The notes: generated by a model not told the origin, from the sequence alone. 9,749 bases of DNA from Bacillota bacterium (GCA_023397245.1 JAEWUH010000051.1:1-9749), one strand, 5' to 3'; shown: positions 1-6,915, counted from the first letter of the stretch. Program-made: numbers and translations.

Positions 1-88
1 CATAAAATGCGTTATAGCCGATGATCAGCGCGCAGAGCACCGCGGCGATCACAATCAGATAACGCACCTGCAAAGCTTCTTCATCCAT
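1..88 (-). CDS. N-terminal fragment of a small membrane protein (runs off the window)
   Basis: An open frame starts with ATG at 88-86 and is still open at the left edge after 29 codons. The visible residues begin MDEEALQVRYLIVIAAV and continue as one hydrophobic stretch (about residues 10-26), followed by GYNAFY. This fits a short acidic N-terminus followed by a transmembrane helix or uncleaved signal anchor. The start lies only 3 bases after the stop codon of the HAD phosphatase gene, so it is probably co-transcribed and translationally coupled to it; I see no strong Shine-Dalgarno sequence. The family is not recognisable from this fragment. A soluble extracellular domain or more membrane helices could follow beyond the edge. 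The reading frame is fairly certain; the function is unknown. Confidence 0.6.
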   Translation of the reverse strand, partial: MDEEALQVRYLIVIAAVLCALIIGYNAFY

Positions 89-91
89 ATT

Positions 92-901
92 TTATTCCGC
101 TTTCCGCTCGATGTATTCGATCAGGTCCGCGACCGCTCCTTCGCTGCAGTCGCAGACAACCAAGTCTGCGTATTCTTCTTTCAGCTCGTCCGGGGAATTC
201 TGAGGCATTGCCGCAAAGCCCGCCGCCTGCAGAAGCTCGAGATCGTTATAATAATCGCCGATCGCGTAAACATTTTCCATGGGAAACCCGCAGGAGCTGA
301 TGATTTTTTTAAGGGCGGAACCCTTGTCCGCTTTGGCGGGCAGCATTTCCAGAAAGTTTTCAGATGACAGGACAAACCTTACGTCCTCGTGCTCAAACGT
401 TTCGGTAAAAGCCGCCAGCTCCTGAATCACATCCGCGTCGTCCATAAAAATCACTTTGCAAAGCGTGCGGCCGTTAAAAATGTCCGGAACACACCGCTCC
501 ATATTTGCCCTTTCAAGATGGCTTGATACATACGGATTGTCTTTTAAAACGCCCAGACTGTCCGTGCTGTAAACCTCGATTCCGGTTCCCGGAAAGCGTT
601 CGTGAATTATTTCCACGTATCTTTTTGTTTTTTCTGTGTTGAGCGGAAGGTTCCAGAGTATCTTCCGCTCGGCGGAATCATAAATGATAGTGCCATTTAA
701 AATAACGCTGGGCCCGTTCGGGGAAACCGCGTCGATATAGGGTGCTCCCGTGATAACGGAACGGCCGGTAGCGATTGCGAACCGGCCCCCTTTGCTTTGA
801 AAGCGCGCAATGGCTTCCAGATTCCGCTTCGGTATCGTCTTATCGTTGCCGAGCAGCGTACCGTCAAGGTCGGATATTACAAAAATATCATGATAGTTCA
901 A
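92..901 (-). CDS. Cof-type HAD-superfamily hydrolase (sugar-phosphate phosphatase type)
   Basis: A 269-residue cytoplasmic phosphatase of the Cof/IIB haloacid dehalogenase group. Motif I is DLDGTLL with nucleophile D11 and acid/base D13. Motif II is the Thr in AIATGRS (T45). Motif III is the Lys of ADKGSA (K193). Motif IV is GDYYND (215-220), which supplies the Mg-binding Asp residues D216 and D220. The segment between motifs II and III, about residues 80-185, is the C2-type cap that sets substrate choice. Length and motif spacing match the family. Members dephosphorylate sugar phosphates, FMN or PLP, and the substrate cannot be read from sequence. The start is TTG: a full AGGAGG lies 7 bases upstream and no in-frame ATG precedes motif I. 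The gene follows the pseudouridine synthase gene by 42 bases and precedes a membrane protein gene by 3 bases, so it is likely in the lspA operon. Confidence 0.93.
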   Translation of the reverse strand: MNYHDIFVISDLDGTLLGNDKTIPKRNLEAIARFQSKGGRFAIATGRSVITGAPYIDAVSPNGPSVILNGTIIYDSAERKILWNLPLNTEKTKRYVEIIHERFPGTGIEVYSTDSLGVLKDNPYVSSHLERANMERCVPDIFNGRTLCKVIFMDDADVIQELAAFTETFEHEDVRFVLSSENFLEMLPAKADKGSALKKIISSCGFPMENVYAIGDYYNDLELLQAAGFAAMPQNSPDELKEEYADLVVCDCSEGAVADLIEYIERKAE

Positions 902-908
902 AAAAGGC

Positions 909-914
909 CCTCCT
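909..914 (-). promoter_or_regulatory. Shine-Dalgarno AGGAGG deciding a TTG start
   Basis: The minus strand reads AGGAGG here, 7 bases before the TTG at 901-899. It fixes the start of the HAD phosphatase gene at a non-ATG codon. A second purine-rich stretch (GGGAGGGG) lies a few bases further upstream in the same 42-base gap after the pseudouridine synthase stop codon. Confidence 0.8.
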
Positions 915-943
915 GTCCCCTCCCACAGATTCTCTTTGATTGC

Positions 944-1870
944 TTAACCGTTCTGCCGGTTCAGCTTTGCGAGAAAATCCGTAAAATAAGCGGGGAGGTC
1001 GCTGGTAATTTCAAGATATCTGCCGTCACGCGGATGGATGAAACCGATCACCCTTGCGTGCAGGCACTGCCCGTTCAGGTTGGGAACCGGCTTCTTCGGC
1101 CCGTAAACCGGGTCTCCGGCAATCGGATGCCCGATATACGCCATATGCACGCGAATCTGATGGGTGCGCCCGGTTTCCAACTTACACCGGATATGGGTAA
1201 AGCCGTTATAGCGCGCGATGACTTGGTAATGCGTTACGGCGTTCCGGGAATTTTTCTCCGTAACCGCCATTTTTTTGCGGTCGACCGGATGACGTCCGAT
1301 TGGCGCGTCGACCGTGCCGCTGTCGTCCTTCAGGCTGCCGTGTACAATCGCCTCGTAGATACGCGTAAAGCTGTGCACTTTGATCTGTGCCGCAAGGCTC
1401 CTGTGGGCAAAGTCGTTCTTCGCCACGATTAGCAGCCCGCTGGTGTCCTTATCGATACGGTGCACAATACCGGGGCGGATCACGCCGTTGATACCGGAAA
1501 GCGAGTCGCCGCAATGTGCCAGCAGCGCATTGACCAGCGTGCCGGTGTAATTTCCGGCGGCCGGGTGAACGACCATTCCCTTTGGCTTGTTCACAACAAG
1601 CAGGTCGCCGTCCTCATAAGGGATTTCCAGCGGAATATCCTCAGGCTGGACATCCAGACCCACCGGCTCCGGCAGTGTCAGCTCAATGCAGTCGCCCGCC
1701 GCGCCCTTATAGCTTTTCCCGAGCGCTTTGCCGTCCATACAGACAAAACCGCCCGCAATCAGCTTTTCCGCAGCGGAGCGTGTGACGTCCTCCGCTTTGA
1801 GGCTGATCAGCTTATCCAGCCGAATACCCGCGTCATCCGGTTCAATCGTAATCATCATAGCATTCTGCAT
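944..1870 (-). CDS. rluD: RluA/RluD-family 23S rRNA pseudouridine synthase
   Basis: A 308-residue RNA-modifying enzyme that isomerises uridine to pseudouridine, most likely in 23S rRNA. An N-terminal S4 RNA-binding domain spans about residues 14-65 (GIRLDKLISL to GD). The catalytic RluA-type domain follows, with VNKPKGMVVHPA (93-104) and the signature HRIDKDTSGLLIVAK, in which D140 is the catalytic aspartate. Further family motifs are LETGRTHQIRVHMAYIGHPI (231-250) and GDPVYG (252-257). Length is normal for RluD. In Bacillus the equivalent gene, ylyB, also lies directly after lspA. Here the ATG immediately follows the lspA TAA (TAAATG, no gap) and no clear Shine-Dalgarno is present, which suggests translation coupled to lspA. 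Two further in-frame ATGs at codons 5 and 6 are weaker alternatives. The exact target uridines are inferred only from family. Confidence 0.95.
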   Translation of the reverse strand: MQNAMMITIEPDDAGIRLDKLISLKAEDVTRSAAEKLIAGGFVCMDGKALGKSYKGAAGDCIELTLPEPVGLDVQPEDIPLEIPYEDGDLLVVNKPKGMVVHPAAGNYTGTLVNALLAHCGDSLSGINGVIRPGIVHRIDKDTSGLLIVAKNDFAHRSLAAQIKVHSFTRIYEAIVHGSLKDDSGTVDAPIGRHPVDRKKMAVTEKNSRNAVTHYQVIARYNGFTHIRCKLETGRTHQIRVHMAYIGHPIAGDPVYGPKKPVPNLNGQCLHARVIGFIHPRDGRYLEITSDLPAYFTDFLAKLNRQNG

Positions 1871-2350
1871 TTATTTTAAACGGAGCACTTTTTCCGCACC
1901 GTCTTCTTTCTCCGCAAAAAACAGGAGATGAACAATCAGACACACCGTGCCAACCGTAACGCAGCAGTCCGCAAAATTGAAAACAGGCGGAAAAAACGAA
2001 ACGCTGATGTAATCAACAACATATCCGCGGAACACGCGGTCGATCATATTTCCGATGCCTCCGCCCACAATCAGAGCCGACGCGGCGTAGGAAAAGAATT
2101 CATGGTTGTTGTACCGGAACAGCGCCACAATCACCGCGGCGGAAATCAGGAATGTAACCGTGATGAAAAACCATTTTTGATTTTGCAGTATGCCGAATGC
2201 CGCGCCGCGGTTTTCGAGGTAAAAGAAGTCCAGAAATCCGCGGACGACCGTCACTCTGCCGACCGGCTTTAAATTCTGCATCACGAGCAGCTTGATAGCC
2301 TGGTCGGCGGCAGCCGCAGCCACAGACAGCAGCAGAACAAGAATTGGCAA
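1871..2350 (-). CDS. lspA: Lipoprotein signal peptidase (signal peptidase II)
   Basis: A 159-residue integral membrane aspartyl protease that cuts the signal peptide from diacylglyceryl-modified prolipoproteins at the lipobox cysteine. Four hydrophobic helices are visible at about residues 2-22, 60-78, 86-102 and 129-146. Conserved blocks are ADQ (D16), ENRGAAFG (46-53), NMIDR (101-105) and FNFAD (124-128). D104 and D128 match the catalytic aspartate pair of the A8 peptidase family. Length is typical. The start is TTG, chosen because AGGAGG lies 8 bases upstream and the first helix begins directly after it. The gene is separated from ileS by 135 bases that contain a terminator and an imperfect inverted repeat, so lspA probably heads its own transcription unit with the pseudouridine synthase and HAD genes. 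I could not identify a convincing promoter. Confidence 0.96.
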   Translation of the reverse strand: MPILVLLLSVAAAAADQAIKLLVMQNLKPVGRVTVVRGFLDFFYLENRGAAFGILQNQKWFFITVTFLISAAVIVALFRYNNHEFFSYAASALIVGGGIGNMIDRVFRGYVVDYISVSFFPPVFNFADCCVTVGTVCLIVHLLFFAEKEDGAEKVLRLK

Positions 2351-2358
2351 TGGAGTAT

Positions 2359-2364
2359 CCTCCT
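2359..2364 (-). promoter_or_regulatory. Shine-Dalgarno AGGAGG deciding the lspA TTG start
   Basis: The minus strand reads AAAGGAGG here, with the AGGAGG core 8 bases before the TTG at 2350-2348. The match is perfect and supports a TTG initiation codon for lspA. Confidence 0.8.
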
Positions 2365-2379
2365 TTAAAATTGAATCGT

Positions 2380-2428
2380 TTTCCCGTACAAAAGGGAGCG
2401 TAATTTCGAATGTTCTCCGTGCGGGAAA
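2380..2428 (-). promoter_or_regulatory. Imperfect inverted repeat in the lspA leader, possible regulatory RNA fold
   Basis: Positions 2380-2389 and 2419-2428 are complementary over 10 positions with one mismatch. Inside, 2395-2398 pairs with 2415-2418, leaving a 5-base bulge on one side. On the minus strand the outer arms read TTTCCCGCAC and GTACGGGAAA. A competing short pairing of TCCC with GGGA inside the element is also possible, so two mutually exclusive folds can be drawn. No U-tract follows, so it does not look like a terminator. It lies between the ileS terminator and the lspA ribosome binding site. It might be an mRNA leader structure or an operator, or chance. Confidence 0.3.
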
Positions 2429-2446
2429 GACATGTCCGGAATACGG

Positions 2447-2477
2447 AAAAAAGGGCGAACACTTTGGCCCGCCCTTT
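2447..2477 (-). terminator. Rho-independent terminator after ileS
   Basis: On the minus strand, 9 bases after the ileS stop codon, an 8-bp perfect stem is formed by AAAGGGCG (2477-2470) and CGCCCTTT (2457-2450) around a 12-base loop. The distal arm runs straight into a run of six T residues (2452-2447). Stem, position and U-tract together are characteristic of intrinsic termination. No folding energy was computed. Confidence 0.75.
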
Positions 2478-2485
2478 CAATTTTA

Positions 2486-5278
2486 TTAATCGAGTGCCTT
2501 TGCGCAGCGGGCGCATACATCCGGATGGGCGGATTCACTGCCGACCGTATTGCTGAAGCTCCAGCAGCGCGGGCATTTTTCGCCCTCCGCGTGCGTTACG
2601 GTAACGGAAAGCTCCGGCAGTTCCTCACCGGCAAATTCGCCTTTACCGCCGTCCACAATCTCCACCTGGGAAACGATGAACGCGGCAGCCAGCTCGCTTT
2701 CCACCGACTTTGCAAAGCCGTACAGATCGCCCGAGCAGAAAAGCGTTACCTTGGAATCCAGCGACGCGCCGATGATCTTATTGGTGCGGGCCAATTCGAG
2801 TGCTTTCTTCACATCGTCGCGAATCTGATGGATTTTATCCCATTTCGCGATAAACTCCGCGTCGGCGTCAACACCGGTCGGTTTCGGCATTTCGTTGAAC
2901 AGCACGCAATCTTTGTCCTCGCTGCTCAAATGCGGCATGCTCTGCCAGATTTCATCGGAGGTAAATGCAAGGATCGGCGATACCAGACGGGTCATGCCGT
3001 CAAGAATCAGGAACATGGCGGTCTGTGCCGCGCGGCGGCTTTCGCCGTCCGCCTTCTCGACATACAGCCTGTCCTTCAGAACATCGAGGTAGAAATTGGA
3101 CATATCCACAACACAGAAGTTGTGAATGGCGTGATAGGCGTTGTGGAACTCAAAGGACTCGTAGCCCTCGCAGACTTCCTTTGTCAGCTCGTCGAAACGA
3201 TGGAGTGCCCAGCGGTCGATCGGCTGGAGCTTATCCAGCGACACCATGTCCTTATCGGGGTCAAAGTCGCTGATATTGCCTAAAATAAACCTTGCGGTAT
3301 TGCGGATTTTACGGTAGGCATCGGAAAGCTGCTTGAGAATTTCCTTGGAAATGCGGATATCCGCGTGGTAATCGGAGGAAGCGACCCAGAGCCTTAAAAT
3401 ATCCGCGCCGTACTGCTCCACGATCTCGTTCGGAGCGATTCCGTTGCCGAGGGATTTCGACATCTTGCGGCCCTCTCCGTCCACAACCCAGCCGTGTGTA
3501 ACAACCGCCTTATAGGGCGCCTTGCCGCGCCATGCGACGGAGGTAAGGAGCGAGGATTGGAACCATCCGCGGTACTGATCGGCGCCCTCCAGATAAAGGT
3601 CCGCCGGCCAGTGCAGCTCCGGCCTCTGGTCGGCAACCGCCGCGTGGGTCACGCCGGAGTCAAACCATACATCCATGATATCGTGTTCCTGAGTGAACTC
3701 GGTGCCGCCGCATTTGCCGCACTTGATTCCCTCCGGTAAAATGTCTTTTGCCTGCCTGCTGTACCAGGCATCCGAGCCCTCTTTGCGGAACAGCTCGGAA
3801 ACCGCCTTCATGGCTTCCTTGGAGATGAGCGGCTCGCCGCAGTCCTTACAGTAGAAAATCGGGATCGGCACGCCCCAGCGGCGCTGGCGCGAAATGCACC
3901 AGTCGTTGCGGTCCATTACCATGGAAGTAATGCGGTCGCGGCCCCACGCGGGAATCCACTCAACCTTGTTGATTTCCTCAACCGCTTTTTCCTTGATGGC
4001 GTCCACGGAGCAGAACCACTGCTCGGTCGCGCGGAAAAGCACCGGCTTTTTGCAGCGCCAGCAGTGCGGGTACTGGTGGATGATCTGTTTCATGGCGAAC
4101 ATGGCGCCGATTTCCTGCAGGTACGCCGCAATCGCCTTATTAGCCTGGGTCGTGGTCAGGCCCGCGAACTGCGCGCCGGCCTCCGCGGTCAGCCTGCCGT
4201 GGCTGTCCACCGGAACGATGACCGGAATCTGCGGGTAATGGTTATGGCATACGTCAAAGTCCTCTACGCCGTGGCCGGGAGCGGTGTGAACACAGCCCGT
4301 GCCGCTTTCCAGCGTAACATGGTCGCCGACGATAACAAGCGAGGTACGGTCAAGGAACGGGTGCGCCGTTTCCATCAGCTCAAGGTCGGAGCCCTTAAAG
4401 GACGCCACGACTTCATAGCCGGTCTTGCCGGCCTCCTGCATGGCGCTTTCATAAAGGGCGGTCGCCATCACATAATACTCGTTTTCCCATTTGATCAGCG
4501 AATATTCAAAATCGGGGCCGAGGCAGATTGCCACGTTGCCCGGTAAGGTCCAGGTTGTGGTGGTCCAGATGACAAAATAGGTATGGCTGAGGTCGGCTCC
4601 CTTGGCAGTGAGCAGCCCTTTGTCATCCGTTACACGGAATTTTACATAAATGGAATTGCAGGGGTCCTCCGCGTACTCGATTTCCGCTTCGGCAAGCGCG
4701 GTTTCGCACTCCGGGCACCAGTAAACCGGCTTTAAGCCTTTATAAATGTAACCCTTGGTTGCCATTTCTGAGAAAATCTCGATCTGCTTCGCTTCAAAAT
4801 CGTGAGTCAGCGTAATGTAAGGGTTTTCCCAGTCGCCGATGCCGCCGAGGCGCTTGAACTGGTTCCGCTGGCCGTCCAAGTAACCGAGCGCGAACTCGCG
4901 GCAGATTTTGCGCAGCTCCACGTCGGAAATGGTGGTGGAGTTGTCCACGCCGGCCTTTTTCCGTGCTTTCAGTTCCGTGGGGAGACCGTGGGTATCCCAG
5001 CCGGGAACATACGGCGCTTTGAAGCCGGACATATTCTTGTAGCGCACGATGATATCCTTTAAGGTTTTATTGAGCGCGGTTCCGAGGTGAATATCGCCGT
5101 TTGCGTACGGAGGGCCGTCATGAAGCACATAAACGGGCTTGCCCTCGTTTTTCTTCATGACCTTTTCATATATTTTATTTTCTTCCCACGTCTTCAGCAT
5201 TTCCGGCTCGCGCTTGGGCAGGCCCGCCTGCATCGCAAAGTCGGTTTTGGGAAGATTCAGGGTGCTTTTGTAATCCAT
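2486..5278 (-). CDS. ileS: Isoleucyl-tRNA synthetase
   Basis: A 930-residue class I aminoacyl-tRNA synthetase that charges tRNA-Ile in the cytoplasm. The HIGH-type motif is PYANGDIHLG (57-66), and GWDTHGLPTE (93-102) follows as usual for IleS. The CP1 editing domain, which hydrolyses mischarged Val-tRNA, shows the Thr-rich TTTTWTLPGN (239-248) and HTAPGHGVEDFD (331-342). The DVWFDSG motif is at 536-542 and KMSKS is at 605-609. The anticodon-binding helical domain follows from about 680, and the C-terminal zinc site uses C902, C905, C922 and C925. Extra CxxC pairs occur at 188/191, 406/409, 477/480 and 520/523. Length matches bacterial-type IleS (about 920-940). The ATG start has AAGGAG 8 bases upstream. 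The gene stands alone between two terminators, with its own likely promoter. No T-box leader is present, which is unusual for a Firmicute ileS. Confidence 0.98.
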   Translation of the reverse strand: MDYKSTLNLPKTDFAMQAGLPKREPEMLKTWEENKIYEKVMKKNEGKPVYVLHDGPPYANGDIHLGTALNKTLKDIIVRYKNMSGFKAPYVPGWDTHGLPTELKARKKAGVDNSTTISDVELRKICREFALGYLDGQRNQFKRLGGIGDWENPYITLTHDFEAKQIEIFSEMATKGYIYKGLKPVYWCPECETALAEAEIEYAEDPCNSIYVKFRVTDDKGLLTAKGADLSHTYFVIWTTTTWTLPGNVAICLGPDFEYSLIKWENEYYVMATALYESAMQEAGKTGYEVVASFKGSDLELMETAHPFLDRTSLVIVGDHVTLESGTGCVHTAPGHGVEDFDVCHNHYPQIPVIVPVDSHGRLTAEAGAQFAGLTTTQANKAIAAYLQEIGAMFAMKQIIHQYPHCWRCKKPVLFRATEQWFCSVDAIKEKAVEEINKVEWIPAWGRDRITSMVMDRNDWCISRQRRWGVPIPIFYCKDCGEPLISKEAMKAVSELFRKEGSDAWYSRQAKDILPEGIKCGKCGGTEFTQEHDIMDVWFDSGVTHAAVADQRPELHWPADLYLEGADQYRGWFQSSLLTSVAWRGKAPYKAVVTHGWVVDGEGRKMSKSLGNGIAPNEIVEQYGADILRLWVASSDYHADIRISKEILKQLSDAYRKIRNTARFILGNISDFDPDKDMVSLDKLQPIDRWALHRFDELTKEVCEGYESFEFHNAYHAIHNFCVVDMSNFYLDVLKDRLYVEKADGESRRAAQTAMFLILDGMTRLVSPILAFTSDEIWQSMPHLSSEDKDCVLFNEMPKPTGVDADAEFIAKWDKIHQIRDDVKKALELARTNKIIGASLDSKVTLFCSGDLYGFAKSVESELAAAFIVSQVEIVDGGKGEFAGEELPELSVTVTHAEGEKCPRCWSFSNTVGSESAHPDVCARCAKALD

Positions 5279-5286
5279 TCTTTTCT

Positions 5287-5292
5287 CTCCTT
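5287..5292 (-). promoter_or_regulatory. Shine-Dalgarno AAGGAG for ileS
   Basis: The minus strand reads CTAAGGAGAG, with the AAGGAG core 8 bases before the ileS ATG at 5278-5276. It supports that start. Confidence 0.75.
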
Positions 5293-5308
5293 AGGTATTT
5301 GAATTAAT

Positions 5309-5337
5309 ATTATAAGCTATTTCCAAATGAAAAAAAG
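5309..5337 (-). promoter_or_regulatory. Probable sigma-A promoter for ileS
   Basis: The minus strand has a perfect TATAAT at 5314-5309. A hexamer 17 bases upstream would be CTTTTT (5337-5332), a poor -35 match that lies in the U-tract of the divIVA terminator. The surrounding sequence is AT-rich. Transcription would start near 5302, giving a leader of about 25 bases before the ileS ATG. The -10 match and its position between a terminator and a ribosome binding site support the call; the weak -35 limits confidence. Confidence 0.5.
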
Positions 5338-5371
5338 CAGTCCGCATGAATATAAAAGAATACGGGACAGC
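5330..5371 (-). terminator. Rho-independent terminator after divIVA
   Basis: Starting 22 bases after the divIVA stop codon, the minus strand forms an imperfect stem from GCTGTCCCGTAT (5371-5360) and ATGCGGACTGC (5347-5337). The stem has one T-T mismatch, one bulged C and one G-U pair. Seven T residues follow (5336-5330). It closes the block containing sepF, ylmH and divIVA. The stem is less perfect than the one after ileS, so some read-through into ileS is possible. Confidence 0.65.
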
Positions 5372-5393
5372 ATTCAGACGGAAACAGGATTGG

Positions 5394-6143
5394 TCAGCGC
5401 AGGATACCGTCCGGAGAATCGGAATCGTCGGAAACACCGTAGATACTGCCGAACTGCGCCGTGCCGAAACGGCCGGACGCAGGCTGCGCGGGCTCGTCAA
5501 AGCCGGAAACCTCGGCGCTGAACGCCGGGTCGTCCGATTCATCCTCGGCGGTCTCCGGCTCCTGCGGCACAGTGAATCTGGGCTCTTCCACCGGCTGTTC
5601 CGGCTGCGGAAGCTCCTCCTGCCGCCGTTCTTCCGCCGGTTTTTCTTCCGGCTTCTGCGCAGGCAGCGCGTCGATCAGGGTAAGGTGCTCCTTATAGGCG
5701 CTCAGCAGTTTGGAACGGAAATCGGAAACGGTTTTCTGAAGTCTGTCCAGTTCTCTTTTCTGTTCAACGATCTCGGCATTTGCCGCCGCGATGATACGCT
5801 CCGCCTTCAGGTTGGCATCCTTTATAATAATTTCGGCCTTGTGACGGGATTCGCGAATAGACGCGTCGCCGAGCTTCTGTGCGCTGACGAGCGCGTTTTT
5901 AATCTCGTCCTCTTCCGAACGGTACTCTTCGATTTTAGAGGCAAGAATTTTAAGCTTTTCGGTAAGCTGATTATTTTCCGCCTTAAGGGTTTCGTACTCC
6001 TCTTTCTGGCTGATATTCTTTTTGATCAGCTCGTCATAGGACTCTTTCACATCGTCGATAAACTTATCGACATCCTCCGTGCGATAACCGGAAAAACCGG
6101 ATTTTCTGAAGCTGGCGTTGATAATATCGTTTAATGACAGCAT
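5394..6143 (-). CDS. divIVA: DivIVA-family cell division / polar scaffold protein
   Basis: A 249-residue coiled-coil protein that binds negatively curved membrane at septa and poles and recruits partner proteins. The N-terminal lipid-binding domain (1-40) contains NDIINASF, FSGY (17-20) and EDVDKFIDDVKESYDELI. F17 matches the membrane-inserting Phe of Bacillus DivIVA, but the following Arg (R18 there) is Ser here, with one extra Gly just before. Long coiled coils span about residues 45-155. A Pro/Glu-rich, probably disordered tail (161-205) follows and ends with a short patterned terminus including RFGTAQFGSIYGVSDD. The ATG start has GGAGGG 9 bases upstream. The gene follows ylmH by 16 bases and is the last gene of its operon, closed by a terminator. 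The tail makes it longer than Bacillus DivIVA (164 residues), as is common in clostridia and actinobacteria. Confidence 0.95.
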   Translation of the reverse strand: MLSLNDIINASFRKSGFSGYRTEDVDKFIDDVKESYDELIKKNISQKEEYETLKAENNQLTEKLKILASKIEEYRSEEDEIKNALVSAQKLGDASIRESRHKAEIIIKDANLKAERIIAAANAEIVEQKRELDRLQKTVSDFRSKLLSAYKEHLTLIDALPAQKPEEKPAEERRQEELPQPEQPVEEPRFTVPQEPETAEDESDDPAFSAEVSGFDEPAQPASGRFGTAQFGSIYGVSDDSDSPDGILR

Positions 6144-6159
6144 AGTAAGAAACCCTCCG

Positions 6160-6915
6160 TTAAATATATTTTCTGCCGGCTATGCTCAGCCTGCCCTTTT
6201 TGGTGACCGGGCCCAGGCGATCAAGAATAAACCGGCCCTTTCCCCTGACCGAAATTTTACTGCCCTCCGGCACCGCTGCGGAAACCGAGGTATTCGCCTC
6301 ATGGTTCAGCATAACCAGACCGGCGGAAATCATTCCGGACGCCTTTTCCCGGCTTACACCGGCTGCGGCCGCAACAATGCAGTCCAGACGAGCGGAAGCG
6401 ACAACCGCCGAAAAGTCCTCAAAATCGCCTCCCGCAGGGAGCGGCTCTGCCGCGCCTTCGGTCAGCCGGACGCCCACTCTGCCGATTTTTGAAGTCTGGG
6501 ACAGCACAAAACCGGCAATTTCGCTGCGCGCAAACAGAACGCAGCGTCCCTCTTCAACCAGAATATCGCCGAGCGTTTCGCGCACGATTCCGTTTGCAAG
6601 GAGCGCGCCCAGAAAATCCCGGTGGCTGAGCGAATCGCACGGCCGGAAAGAGGCCGTGAGAGGGGTGACGGGAAATAAAGCGGTATCCGGCTCAAGAAAG
6701 TCCGGAAACGCGCCAAAAACTACACGCTCGGAGTTTTCATGGCCACCCCAGAGCATATAGTTTTTAAAGCAAAGATGATCCATTAATTTTTGTGTGGATG
6801 CCGCCTGGCGTTCATCCAGGAATCCGACAAAGCGCGGACGTCCCCCGCTCTGCGCAAGCCGCAGGGCATCGCGGAGTTTGGCCTCAAGCACTTCGTCATC
6901 GGGTTTTCTCTCCAT
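6160..6915 (-). CDS. ylmH: YlmH-type S4-domain RNA-binding protein
   Basis: A 251-residue cytoplasmic protein. The N-terminal and central part carries family blocks PRFVGFLDERQ (27-37), ASFRPCDSLSHRDFLGALL (88-106) and ETLGDILVEEG (113-123). A C-terminal S4 RNA-binding domain spans about residues 174-240 (SARLDCIVAAAAGVSREKA, then ISAGLVMLNHE). In Bacillus the homologue sits in the same division cluster and has been linked to ribosome-associated quality control, where its S4 domain binds peptidyl-tRNA/50S complexes; applying that here is by homology. The ATG shares its A with the sepF TAA (TAATG, 1-base overlap), so it is probably translated by coupling to sepF; no clear Shine-Dalgarno is visible. 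Length is normal for the family (about 255). Confidence 0.93.
   Translation of the reverse strand: MERKPDDEVLEAKLRDALRLAQSGGRPRFVGFLDERQAASTQKLMDHLCFKNYMLWGGHENSERVVFGAFPDFLEPDTALFPVTPLTASFRPCDSLSHRDFLGALLANGIVRETLGDILVEEGRCVLFARSEIAGFVLSQTSKIGRVGVRLTEGAAEPLPAGGDFEDFSAVVASARLDCIVAAAAGVSREKASGMISAGLVMLNHEANTSVSAAVPEGSKISVRGKGRFILDRLGPVTKKGRLSIAGRKYI

Noticed and set aside
1270..1315. Two copies of GTCGACC about 30 bases apart, possible repeat element
   Set aside because: They lie inside conserved coding sequence of the pseudouridine synthase, are only 7 bases long, and have no further repeats.
797..1432. 211-codon open frame on the plus strand opposite the HAD and pseudouridine synthase genes
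   Set aside because: It spans two real minus-strand genes and their gap, with no recognisable domain.
2100..2516. 138-codon minus-strand frame overlapping lspA and the ileS terminator
   Set aside because: It lies out of frame with lspA, runs through a terminator hairpin, and has an Arg/Cys-rich composition typical of an off-frame translation.
2432..3283. 283-codon open frame on the plus strand opposite the ileS 3' end
   Set aside because: It is antisense to conserved IleS sequence, including the C-terminal zinc site, and crosses the ileS terminator. Its composition is that of a shadow frame.
5346..6134. 262-codon open frame on the plus strand opposite divIVA
   Set aside because: It mirrors the divIVA coding region, has no family-like motifs, and arises from codon bias in the real gene. 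The minus-strand frame has clear DivIVA features and a good ribosome binding site.
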